Shown here one piece after another: positions 1 to 6,080 of a DNA stretch of 9,716 nt (within the stretch, counting starts at the first letter, position 1; the number at the start of each line of letters is the position of its first letter). The DNA comes from Candidatus Gastranaerophilales bacterium (GTDB lineage Bacteria > Cyanobacteriota > Vampirovibrionia > Gastranaerophilales > Gastranaerophilaceae): the NCBI GenBank assembly GCA_021199975.1, contig JAJQHF010000204.1:1-9716 (forward strand), given 5' to 3'. Position numbers and translations under genes: made by a program. The notes beneath the pieces are model-generated. The model was not told the DNA's origin. It searched no databases and worked only from the letters and a program-made list of their open reading frames with translations.

Positions 1-502
1 GTATTGAAACGAGTTTTTCACCTGCCTGATTTATCATTACACTCATTTTTTGCTCAAATTTTGCCATTTTTTCAATTAACAAGGGGATAAGGGAAATTAA
101 TGCAAATGCAGGTTTTATAATTAATTTAGTAATAATTTGTAAAGTATTATAAATAAATACAGGCGAATTATCCTGTATATTTTTTATGGCAGTATGAAAC
201 TTATCCGCCATATTTTGAATAATATTACTTAACTTTTTTGCAAATTCAACTTGCTGTTCAAAAGCATTTTTAATATTTTGAAGTCTTTTTTCCTTTGCAC
301 GCATAGAAAGACCGACCGCATAACATTTCATAAAAGACCATTGAGCAGGAGATTTCGGCTTTGTAACAGGCTTATCATTCATATTCACTTGTTTTACGGC
401 GCCCGCTCCCGAACTGCATATCGGGCATGCCGCAGGCGGAAGCCCATGCGGACATAATCCCGCTCTGTTATTCGATTGTGCTGATGATATAGACGATGAC
501 AT
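1..502 (-). CDS. Partial hypothetical protein with N-terminal CPHG/CPIC motif
   Basis: Reading the minus strand from the ATG at 500-502 gives 167 uninterrupted codons that run off the left edge, so the 3' end is missing. I do not recognise the protein. Seen: a Ser/Asn-rich start, then C17-P-H19-G with C26-P-I-C29 (C-x-H-x6-C-x2-C), which looks like a small zinc site. A Gly/Ala linker and a basic stretch follow. Residues 68-110 are rich in Lys, Gln and Glu and probably helical. Residues 115-143 are hydrophobic and Pro-broken (ITKLIIKPAFALISLIPLLI), possibly a membrane-associated or buried helix. Another polar helix begins at 144. A weak Shine-Dalgarno (AGGGA, about 510-514) precedes the ATG. 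Long open frame, structured leader and plausible promoter support a real gene. From memory, similar CPHG..CPIC starts recur in Gastranaerophilales proteins, but this was not checked. Function unknown. Confidence 0.72.
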   Translation of the reverse strand, partial: MSSSISSAQSNNRAGLCPHGLPPAACPICSSGAGAVKQVNMNDKPVTKPKSPAQWSFMKCYAVGLSMRAKEKRLQNIKNAFEQQVEFAKKLSNIIQNMADKFHTAIKNIQDNSPVFIYNTLQIITKLIIKPAFALISLIPLLIEKMAKFEQKMSVMINQAGEKLVSI

Positions 503-507
503 AAAAA

Positions 508-533
508 AATCCCTGTTTTTATTCAAGGACTCC
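508..533 (-). promoter_or_regulatory. Ribosome-binding region of the CPHG gene, possibly hidden in a hairpin
   Basis: On the minus strand, CCTTG (524-528) can pair with CAGGG (511-515) across an 8-base A-rich loop, with one G-U pair. This would bury the AGGGA Shine-Dalgarno of the gene starting at 502. The CCTT stretch could instead pair with the TAAGG arm of the leader hairpin at 618-622, so it could act as a switch between accessible and hidden states. The pairing is seen; the switching is inference. Confidence 0.3.
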
Positions 534-539
534 AAAACT

Positions 540-642
540 ATTATTAATCGGATTTCGCAATTAATAATCTTATGGAGCATTCCGGCTTTACGGCCGCGAT
601 CCGGCTAAGGACTCTCACCTTATTTCCTCTTATTAATAAGAT
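540..642 (-). ncRNA. Structured leader RNA, cobalamin-riboswitch-like (B12-box-like) core
   Basis: This GC-rich island in an AT-rich setting lies in the leader of the minus-strand CPHG gene. Read on that strand, a closing stem ATCTTAT/ATAAGAT (636-642 with 567-573) encloses two adjacent perfect hairpins. The first is TAAGG-TGAGAGT-CCTTA (606-622) and the second GCCG-GATCG-CGGC (593-605), followed by CGTAAAG. A third hairpin, ATTATTAAT/ATTAATAAT (540-548 with 560-568), follows. The core (588-627) reads GGAA, then GGTGAGAGTCC, then GCCGGATCGCGGCCGTAA. This lines up base for base, without gaps, with the recalled B12-box pattern GGTGnnAnTCC-nnn-GCnGnCCCGCnnCTGTnA, with three mismatches (two in the CCCG loop, one in CTGT). 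Against this identity, I cannot see the usual 3' CCACTG and GGGAAGG elements or the P1-P2 arms, and the downstream gene is not a known B12 gene. A structured RNA is likely; the ligand is uncertain. Confidence 0.5.
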
Positions 643-660
643 AATTTTACCACGGATAAA

Positions 661-690
661 ATTATAAAAATATTTTCTTGACGCAAACAA
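661..690 (-). promoter_or_regulatory. Putative promoter for the minus-strand leader and CPHG gene
   Basis: Read on the minus strand, a perfect TATAAT (661-666) lies 18 bases downstream of a weak TTGTTT (685-690). The -35 lies inside the 18-bp palindrome, so the regulator that binds there may also affect this promoter. Transcription would begin near 653, about ten bases before the closing stem of the structured leader, giving a leader of about 150 bases. The -10 is strong and the -35 matches only TTG, so confidence is moderate. Confidence 0.42.
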
Positions 691-706
691 ACGTTTGTTT
701 GATAAT
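678..706 (+). promoter_or_regulatory. Sigma-70-type promoter of the efflux operon
   Basis: TTGACG (678-683) and GATAAT (701-706) are separated by exactly 17 bases, close to the ideal housekeeping promoter. The whole spacer is taken up by a palindromic operator, so a bound repressor would block RNA polymerase directly. Transcription should start near 712-714, leaving a leader of about 15 bases before the regulator ATG at 728. Confidence 0.75.
684..701. promoter_or_regulatory. Probable TetR/CecR-type operator, perfect 18-bp palindrome
   Basis: CAAACAAACGTTTGTTTG is a perfect inverted repeat with no spacer. It fills the space between the -35 and -10 boxes of the efflux operon and overlaps the -35 of the divergent promoter. 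It lies 26 bases upstream of a TetR-family regulator gene, the usual place for an autoregulatory TetR operator. The palindrome is seen; binding by the adjacent regulator is inferred from position and family habit. Confidence 0.75.
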
Positions 707-727
707 TTTCTCAATTAAGGATTAGGC

Positions 728-1342
728 ATGGAAGATAATTCCAGAACAAAAATATTATTATCAGCGACCAAACTTTTTGCGTTAAAGGGGTTTGACGGTG
801 TCAGTATTAGAGAAATTTGCAGAGAGGCTGATGTTAATATCAGCATGATATCTTATTATTTCGGCGGTAAAAATGAATTATATCAAGCTATTGTTGATGA
901 ACAAAGCGAGAAAATTAATAAATATACAAAAACATTTATGGATATAAATCAAGATATTTCTAAATTATCAAAAAAAGAGCAAATTAGTCTTCTAAATCTC
1001 CTGCTTGATAAATTGATAGATTACTTTTATTCTGATATATCGAATGATTTTCTTAGTTTTATGTTAAAGGAGCAGCACAATCCGCATGCAAAAATAAAAG
1101 GTACTCCTGTTCATTTTATAAGAAAATTAGTCGGAGCTATTTTTGACAAAGACTATAATGACAGAGAAATAATTTTTAAAACAAATTTCATTATATCAAT
1201 GGTAAATTCGCCGAGAATTTTACCTTCTTTTACGCTTAAGCTGCTCGGGCAGGATGATTTTATTCAAGAAGATATTAAAATTATAAAAGATAATTTAAAG
1301 TTATACATTAATACTCTTTTAAAGGAGGCAGGAATTGATTAA
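728..1342 (+). CDS. TetR-family transcriptional regulator, CecR-like
   Basis: A 204-residue DNA-binding repressor. Residues 7-55 form the canonical TetR N-terminal domain; the helix-turn-helix spans about 26-45 and ends in the typical S-Y-Y-F-G-G-K-N-E-L-Y stretch. The C-terminal ligand domain contains F-M-L-K-E-Q-H-N-P, which resembles the CecR (YbiH) pattern F-I-S-R-E-Q-L-S-P. In E. coli CecR controls the ybhGFSR exporter, the same kind of pump that follows here, so fold and context agree. AAGGA (717-721) sits 6 bases before the ATG. Its stop codon overlaps the start of the outer-membrane channel gene by 8 bases. It probably represses its own operon through the 18-bp palindrome and is released by a pump substrate. 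The inducer cannot be read from the sequence. Confidence 0.88.
   Translation: MEDNSRTKILLSATKLFALKGFDGVSIREICREADVNISMISYYFGGKNELYQAIVDEQSEKINKYTKTFMDINQDISKLSKKEQISLLNLLLDKLIDYFYSDISNDFLSFMLKEQHNPHAKIKGTPVHFIRKLVGAIFDKDYNDREIIFKTNFIISMVNSPRILPSFTLKLLGQDDFIQEDIKIIKDNLKLYINTLLKEAGID
1321..1337 (+). promoter_or_regulatory. Strong ribosome-binding site and TTG start inside the end of the regulator gene
   Basis: AAAGGAGG (1321-1328) lies 6 bases before TTG (1335-1337), deciding this rare start codon for the channel gene. The encoded N-terminus (M-I-K-K-I-F-F) is a proper signal peptide. The site sits within the last codons of the regulator gene, so the two genes are probably translationally coupled. 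Confidence 0.8.
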
Positions 1343-2651
1343 AAAAATATTTTTTGTATTTATATTTTTTATTTCGGCTCAATGCAGTTATGCAATTACA
1401 AAAGAAGATGTAAATATAGATTTTTTTAACAGGTTTAACGATGATTGTTTAATGTACTATATAAATACCGCATTTGAAAACAATCACGATTTAAAGCAAA
1501 CGGCAGCAAAGGTTGAGCAGTACAGGCAGCAGACCAAATATTCTTTAGGTAACGAGCTTCCCTCGTTAAGTGTTTCACCTTCTTATCTGGGATTACATGT
1601 TCCTCGATTTGATAATTTTCAGCTAAGTGACAATGCTTTTGCATTACCTTTTATTGCAAGCTACGAAGCTGATTTTCTTTTAAAAAACAGAGATAAAACA
1701 AGAAGTTACGTAAAAGATTATGAAGCCGCACAATATGAGGAAAAATCCGTATATTTGTCACTTCTGAGTGATGTTGCTTCAATTTACACAAATATTTTAC
1801 AGTATGATTATTTAATTGAAAATCAAAAACGTGATATTTCCGTTAATCAACAGCTTTTATCCGCTGATGAAAAAAAATATAAAAGAGGGATTATTAATTC
1901 TGTTCAATTAAACAGAACTGTTCAGAATTATGAAAATTCAAAAAATCAATATGAAAAATTAATGAAAGAACAAAATAATCTTTTGACTGAACTTGCGGTT
2001 TTATGTGCAATATCACCCGATAGCATCAGTGATATGCAAAGAGGCAACTTAAGTTCATTTGAATATAATTGTGATATTCCTGATGAAATTTCATCAGATG
2101 TTATATATTCCCGTCCTGATGTTATGGAGGCTGAAACCAAGTTAGAAAAAGCCAAAATAGATACAAGAGTAGCAAAAAAAGAATTTTTCCCGACAATTAA
2201 TATTACGGGAATATGGGCATTTAATACAATTTCTCCGGGAACTTTCTTTTCCTGGGAATCCTCACTGGCCGCAATTATGGCAGGAGCAACACAGGATATT
2301 TTTCAAGGCGGAAAGAAAGTTGCTAATTTAAGAATGCAAAAAGCTAAATATACCGAGCTTTTTGAGAATTATTGCCAAACAAATCTAGAGGCTCTAAAGG
2401 AAGTTAATAATGCACTTTCAGTTATAAATCATGATACTCAAGTTGATTTAAATACTATTAACAAGTTGAATTACGAAATGAAAAATTTTAATGATACTCA
2501 AAAGAAAACTCAAAGGGGTGTTATTTCAAATCCCGAATTTTATCAGGGCGAACTCAGCCTTATAAATGTTCAGAATGAAGCAGCACAAACAAAATCACAG
2601 CGTTTAGTTAATTACTTTACATTATATAAAGCCGTCGGAGGGCAATTATGA
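1335..2651 (+). CDS. TolC/NodT-type outer-membrane efflux channel protein
   Basis: A 438-residue outer-membrane factor, the exit duct of the pump. It begins with TTG, supported by the ribosome-binding site at 1321-1328. Residues 1-20 form a Sec signal peptide, probably cut after C-S-Y-A. The Cys at 17 is preceded by Q and does not make a good lipobox, so a lipoprotein (common in NodT members) is less likely. Two outer-membrane-efflux repeats follow, at about 35-225 and 255-438, with long helices rich in Q, N, K and E and typical phrases such as Y-S-R-P-D-V-M-E-A-E, A-K-K-E-F-F-P and the C-terminal L-Y-K-A-V-G-G. Length is normal for the family. In E. coli the ybhGFSR operon uses TolC from elsewhere; here the channel is supplied in the operon. 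Its TGA overlaps the adaptor ATG (ATGA). Confidence 0.9.
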   Translation: MIKKIFFVFIFFISAQCSYAITKEDVNIDFFNRFNDDCLMYYINTAFENNHDLKQTAAKVEQYRQQTKYSLGNELPSLSVSPSYLGLHVPRFDNFQLSDNAFALPFIASYEADFLLKNRDKTRSYVKDYEAAQYEEKSVYLSLLSDVASIYTNILQYDYLIENQKRDISVNQQLLSADEKKYKRGIINSVQLNRTVQNYENSKNQYEKLMKEQNNLLTELAVLCAISPDSISDMQRGNLSSFEYNCDIPDEISSDVIYSRPDVMEAETKLEKAKIDTRVAKKEFFPTINITGIWAFNTISPGTFFSWESSLAAIMAGATQDIFQGGKKVANLRMQKAKYTELFENYCQTNLEALKEVNNALSVINHDTQVDLNTINKLNYEMKNFNDTQKKTQRGVISNPEFYQGELSLINVQNEAAQTKSQRLVNYFTLYKAVGGQL

Positions 2652-3487
2652 AGAAAAAAATAATCGCAATTATTATTGTATTACTGGTAATTTGTTCCGT
2701 TTTGTATTTTATAAAGAAAGATAAAGGTAATTCAAACGAGCTTACTCTATTCGGAAATATAGAAATCAGGCAGGTTGATATGAGTTTTCAAGTTGCGGGA
2801 CAAATTCTTGAAATGATAAAAGAAGAGGGCGACAGCGTTACAAAAGACGAGCTTATAGCAGTTTTGGATGATAAAGATTATAAAGCCAATCTTGACAAAG
2901 CAGAAGCAGAAATTGAAAGAACTCTTGCCCTTAAAAATGATGCACAGCAGCAATACGAAAGACAATTACCGCTTTGCTCAGACAATACCGTTTCAAAGCA
3001 AGAGTGCGATACATTATTAAATACAAGAGATAAAACAAAAGCAGACTATGATTCTGCCGTGGCTCAAAGAGATTATACAAAAAATCAGTTTGATTATACA
3101 AAAATGTATGCCCCTGATGACGGCATTGTGACGGTTAGAATCCAAGAACCCGGAGCTACCGTTACAAAAGGACAGAGTGTTTACACAATTTCTAAAAATA
3201 AACCTGTTTGGATTAGAGCATACGTTAACGAAACTGATTTGGGTAATATTTCTTACGGTATGAAAGCAAAAGTATTAACAGATTCAAAAGATCCGAAAAC
3301 AGGAAAAATAAGAGAGTATGACGGTTATGTCGGATATATTTCTCCTGTCAGCGAATTTACTCCAAAAACAGTTCAAACTGAAGATTTACGTACAGACTTA
3401 GTATATAGAATAAGAGTTTATGTTGATGATGTTGACGAGTTCTTACGTCAAGGTATGCCGACTACAATTAAGATAAATTTGAATTAA
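2648..3487 (+). CDS. HlyD/YbhG-type periplasmic adaptor (membrane fusion protein)
   Basis: A 279-residue adaptor linking the inner-membrane ABC transporter to the outer-membrane channel. Residues 1-22 are a single membrane anchor after M-K-K-K. The first half of the lipoyl domain lies at about 44-76 (G-Q-I-L-E...E-G-D-S-V). A short coiled-coil hairpin follows at about 77-150, then the second lipoyl half at 152-185 (A-P-D-D-G-I-V) and a beta-barrel at 186-279. The hairpin tip carries R105-x3-L109-x6-S116, the conserved R-L-S motif by which adaptors of this type dock on TolC-like channels. It is somewhat shorter than E. coli YbhG, mainly in the hairpin. Two Cys (110, 120) flank the tip, an unusual detail. 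GGAGGG (2637-2642) precedes the ATG by 5 bases, and the start overlaps the channel gene by 4 bases. Confidence 0.92.
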   Translation: MKKKIIAIIIVLLVICSVLYFIKKDKGNSNELTLFGNIEIRQVDMSFQVAGQILEMIKEEGDSVTKDELIAVLDDKDYKANLDKAEAEIERTLALKNDAQQQYERQLPLCSDNTVSKQECDTLLNTRDKTKADYDSAVAQRDYTKNQFDYTKMYAPDDGIVTVRIQEPGATVTKGQSVYTISKNKPVWIRAYVNETDLGNISYGMKAKVLTDSKDPKTGKIREYDGYVGYISPVSEFTPKTVQTEDLRTDLVYRIRVYVDDVDEFLRQGMPTTIKINLN

Positions 3488-3492
3488 ATAAA

Positions 3493-4974
3493 ATGAATAC
3501 GGTTGAAATTAAAAATTTAATAAAAACATTTAACGGTGAAAGAGCGGTTGATAATCTGTCACTTGGTATAGAAAAAGGTAAAATAACAGGTCTGATAGGT
3601 GCTGACGGTGCAGGCAAAACAACGCTGATGCGGCTTATAATAGGGCTGTTGGTACCTGATTCGGGTGAAGTATCAGCACTTGGATTAAATCCCTATAAAC
3701 AAAAACCCGAACTTACGTCAAAAGTTGGTTATATGCCGCAAAAATTCGGTCTTTATGAAGATTTAACAGTGCTTGAAAATATGAAATTATATGCCGATTT
3801 AAAAAATGTTCCTTATGAATTTGATAAACTCTTAAAATTTACAAGTCTTGAACCGTTTCAAGACAGGCTTGCAGGAGCGTTATCAGGCGGTATGAAACAA
3901 AAACTGGGGCTTTCATGTGCGCTTTTGGGCGATCCCGAATTTCTTGTTCTTGATGAGCCGTCTGTTGGTGTTGACCCTATATCTAGGCGTGATTTAATGC
4001 AAATGGTAAGAAACTTAATTACTCCTGAAACTACGGTTCTTTGGTCGACTGCATATTTAGATGAAGCTCACAGCTTTGATACTGCTGTAGTTTTAGATAA
4101 AGGTAAAGTGATTTATGAGGGTAAACCGCATGATTTGGCGCCGACTGCTCAAGAATTTGAAAATAAAGTCATTGATTTAATGGGCGGATATAAAAAGGAG
4201 AAATCTCTTATAGCTGAAAGTTATACACCTATCAGCTCTGATTTTGACTGTACGGTAGAAGCTGATCATCTTGAAAAAAAATACGGAAGTTTTTATGCGG
4301 TAAGAGATAATTCTTTCTGCATAAAAAGAGGCGAAATATTCGGACTTTTAGGTCCAAACGGAGCAGGAAAATCTACCTCGTTTAAAATGATGTGCGGTCT
4401 TGCACGTCCAACTTCGGGTACAGCAAGAATTATGGGAATTGATATAAAGAAAAACCCTGAAAAAGCACGCTCTAATTTAGGATATATGGCACAAAAATTC
4501 TCTCTGTACGGTAATTTAACCGTAAGACAAAATTTGGAATTTTTTGCAGGTGTCTATGGTATCGGACTTCTTAACAGAAAAAAAAGAATTGATGAAATTG
4601 TAGAAATTTTCAATTTTGAACACATTCAAAATCAAAAGTCAGAGGATTTACCCTTAGGTTTTAAGCAAAGACTCTCTATGGCTTGCGCTCTTATTCATAA
4701 TCCGCCCGTATTATTTCTTGATGAACCGACATCAGGCGTCGATGTTATAACAAGGCGTGATTTTTGGAATCATATAACAGGGCTTGCAAAAAAAGGAGTC
4801 ACTATTTTAGTAACGACTCACTTTATGGATGAAGCCGAGTACTGTGATAGAATCAGCTTGTTTTATAAAGGTGAAACTATTGCACTGGGTACGCCTGCGG
4901 AATTAAAACAGCGTTCAAACTCTAATACAATGGAGGAAGCTTTTATAACCTTAATTAAGGAGAGCGGAAAATGA
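3493..4974 (+). CDS. YbhF-type ABC transporter ATPase with two fused nucleotide-binding domains
   Basis: A 493-residue cytoplasmic ATPase that powers the exporter; a tandem protein like YbhF rather than a half-size ATPase. Domain 1 (about 3-230): Walker A G-A-D-G-A-G-K-T at 36-43, Q83, signature L-S-G-G-M at 130-134, Walker B F-L-V-L-D-E at 150-155, but the H-loop is S-T-A-Y with A187 in place of His. Domain 2 (about 254-480): Walker A G-P-N-G-A-G-K-S at 287-294, Q334, degenerate signature L-P-L-G-F at 386-390, Walker B ending D410-E411, and intact H443. In the head-to-tail dimer, domain 2 Walker motifs plus domain 1 signature form one canonical site; the other site lacks both signature and H-loop His. 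It begins 5 bases after the adaptor stop with no visible Shine-Dalgarno, so translation probably depends on coupling. Confidence 0.93.
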   Translation: MNTVEIKNLIKTFNGERAVDNLSLGIEKGKITGLIGADGAGKTTLMRLIIGLLVPDSGEVSALGLNPYKQKPELTSKVGYMPQKFGLYEDLTVLENMKLYADLKNVPYEFDKLLKFTSLEPFQDRLAGALSGGMKQKLGLSCALLGDPEFLVLDEPSVGVDPISRRDLMQMVRNLITPETTVLWSTAYLDEAHSFDTAVVLDKGKVIYEGKPHDLAPTAQEFENKVIDLMGGYKKEKSLIAESYTPISSDFDCTVEADHLEKKYGSFYAVRDNSFCIKRGEIFGLLGPNGAGKSTSFKMMCGLARPTSGTARIMGIDIKKNPEKARSNLGYMAQKFSLYGNLTVRQNLEFFAGVYGIGLLNRKKRIDEIVEIFNFEHIQNQKSEDLPLGFKQRLSMACALIHNPPVLFLDEPTSGVDVITRRDFWNHITGLAKKGVTILVTTHFMDEAEYCDRISLFYKGETIALGTPAELKQRSNSNTMEEAFITLIKESGK

Positions 4975-6080
4975 ATATATTACAAGCCTTAATTAAAAAG
5001 GAAGTCTTACAAATCCTTCGTGATCCGAGCAGTATTATTATTGCTTTTGTTTTGCCTTTAATTTCAATAATAATATATATGTACGGCATAAATCTTGACA
5101 GCGTAAAAGTTGTTATGGGAATTAAAAATGACGATGCAAATCCTGAAATATCCACGCTTGTAAAATCCTTCGGACACAGTAAATATGTAAATTCCAAAGT
5201 TTATGATAATATGCAGGAACTTGAAAACGGGATTGTCCGTTCTAAATTAAAAGGAGCGGTTGTTATTCCTAATGATTTTTCAACAAAACTTTCACGTTCT
5301 CAGGCTGCTGATTTATTTATAATTACTGACGGTTCAGAGGTTAATACCGCAAATTACGTTCAAAGTTATGCAATGCAAATTGCAAATAATTGGCTTGCTG
5401 CAAGCAAATATAAGTATCTCGCAGGGTCTAATCCCGTAACCCCCGTAGTAAGAACCTGGTATAATCAAGATTCAAACAGCCATTATTTTATTTTACCCGG
5501 ATCTATAGCCATTACAATGACACTTATAGGAATGCTCTTAACCGCTCTTGTTGTTGCAAGAGAATGGGAAAGAGGAACAATGGAGGCTCTTTTAAGTACA
5601 AGGGTTAAAAGAATACACATAGTTTTAGGCAAGTATATTCCCTACTTCTTTTTAGGTATGATTTCAATGGCATTTAATGTATTTATGTGCGTCGGATTAT
5701 TTAAAATTCCGTTTAGAGGGAGTTATCTTGTTCTTTTTGGAGTCAGCGGACTGTTTCTTTTTACATGTTTAGGTATCGGGCTTATTATTTCTTCAAAATT
5801 AAAGAACCAATTTCTTGCAAGCCAGGTATCTTTAGGGGCAGGCTTGCTTCCCGCAATGCTTCTTTCGGGTCTAATGTTTCCAATAAGTTCAATGCCTGAA
5901 ATTTTTCAATATCTTACATATATACTTCCGCCTAAATACTTTATTACTTTTATTGAAAGTGAATTTATGGCAGGAACGGTTTGGGAAATAATAATCGTAA
6001 ATTCAATATTCTTAATTGTTTTAGGTATACTGCTGTTTGTCATTGTTTATAAAAGTACTGATATGAGGCTGGACAAGTGA
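4971..6080 (+). CDS. ABC-2 type permease, YbhS-like (first of two)
   Basis: A 369-residue inner-membrane subunit of the exporter. It has a short cytoplasmic start (K-K-E-V-L-Q-I-L-R-D-P), one membrane helix at about 21-40, a large periplasmic domain at about 41-172, then five hydrophobic segments to the C-terminus. The domain ends in the family-typical V-V-R-T-W-Y-N before the second helix. The cytoplasmic A-R-E-W-E-R-G-T-M-E stretch (about 197-206), a hallmark of ABC-2 permeases, likely contacts the ATPase. Its ATG overlaps the ATPase stop (ATGA) and AAGGAG (4957-4962) lies 8 bases upstream. It probably pairs with the next gene product as a heterodimer, as YbhS does with YbhR; the order of the two is assigned by analogy. 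Confidence 0.92.
   Translation: MNILQALIKKEVLQILRDPSSIIIAFVLPLISIIIYMYGINLDSVKVVMGIKNDDANPEISTLVKSFGHSKYVNSKVYDNMQELENGIVRSKLKGAVVIPNDFSTKLSRSQAADLFIITDGSEVNTANYVQSYAMQIANNWLAASKYKYLAGSNPVTPVVRTWYNQDSNSHYFILPGSIAITMTLIGMLLTALVVAREWERGTMEALLSTRVKRIHIVLGKYIPYFFLGMISMAFNVFMCVGLFKIPFRGSYLVLFGVSGLFLFTCLGIGLIISSKLKNQFLASQVSLGAGLLPAMLLSGLMFPISSMPEIFQYLTYILPPKYFITFIESEFMAGTVWEIIIVNSIFLIVLGILLFVIVYKSTDMRLDK

Noticed and set aside
251..457. Plus-strand open frame of 68 codons at the left end
   Set aside because: It lies antisense to the longer, open minus-strand CPHG gene, has no ribosome-binding site and a basic, low-complexity translation.
540..642. FMN, SAM or TPP riboswitch in place of a B12-like one
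   Set aside because: Parts such as CGTAAAGCCGG recall the FMN element, but its GGGCAGGGTGAAATTCCC half and multi-arm junction are absent. SAM and TPP core motifs are not present either.
1335..1394. Lipoprotein signal in the channel protein (Cys at residue 17)
   Set aside because: The residues before Cys (S-A-Q) do not fit a lipobox, where Gly, Ala or Ser is expected just before Cys. A normal signal peptide cut after SYA fits better.
3493..4974. ATPase as a fusion artefact or inactive pseudogene
   Set aside because: Two domains in one chain are normal for YbhF, and all defects fall in one composite site while the other is intact.
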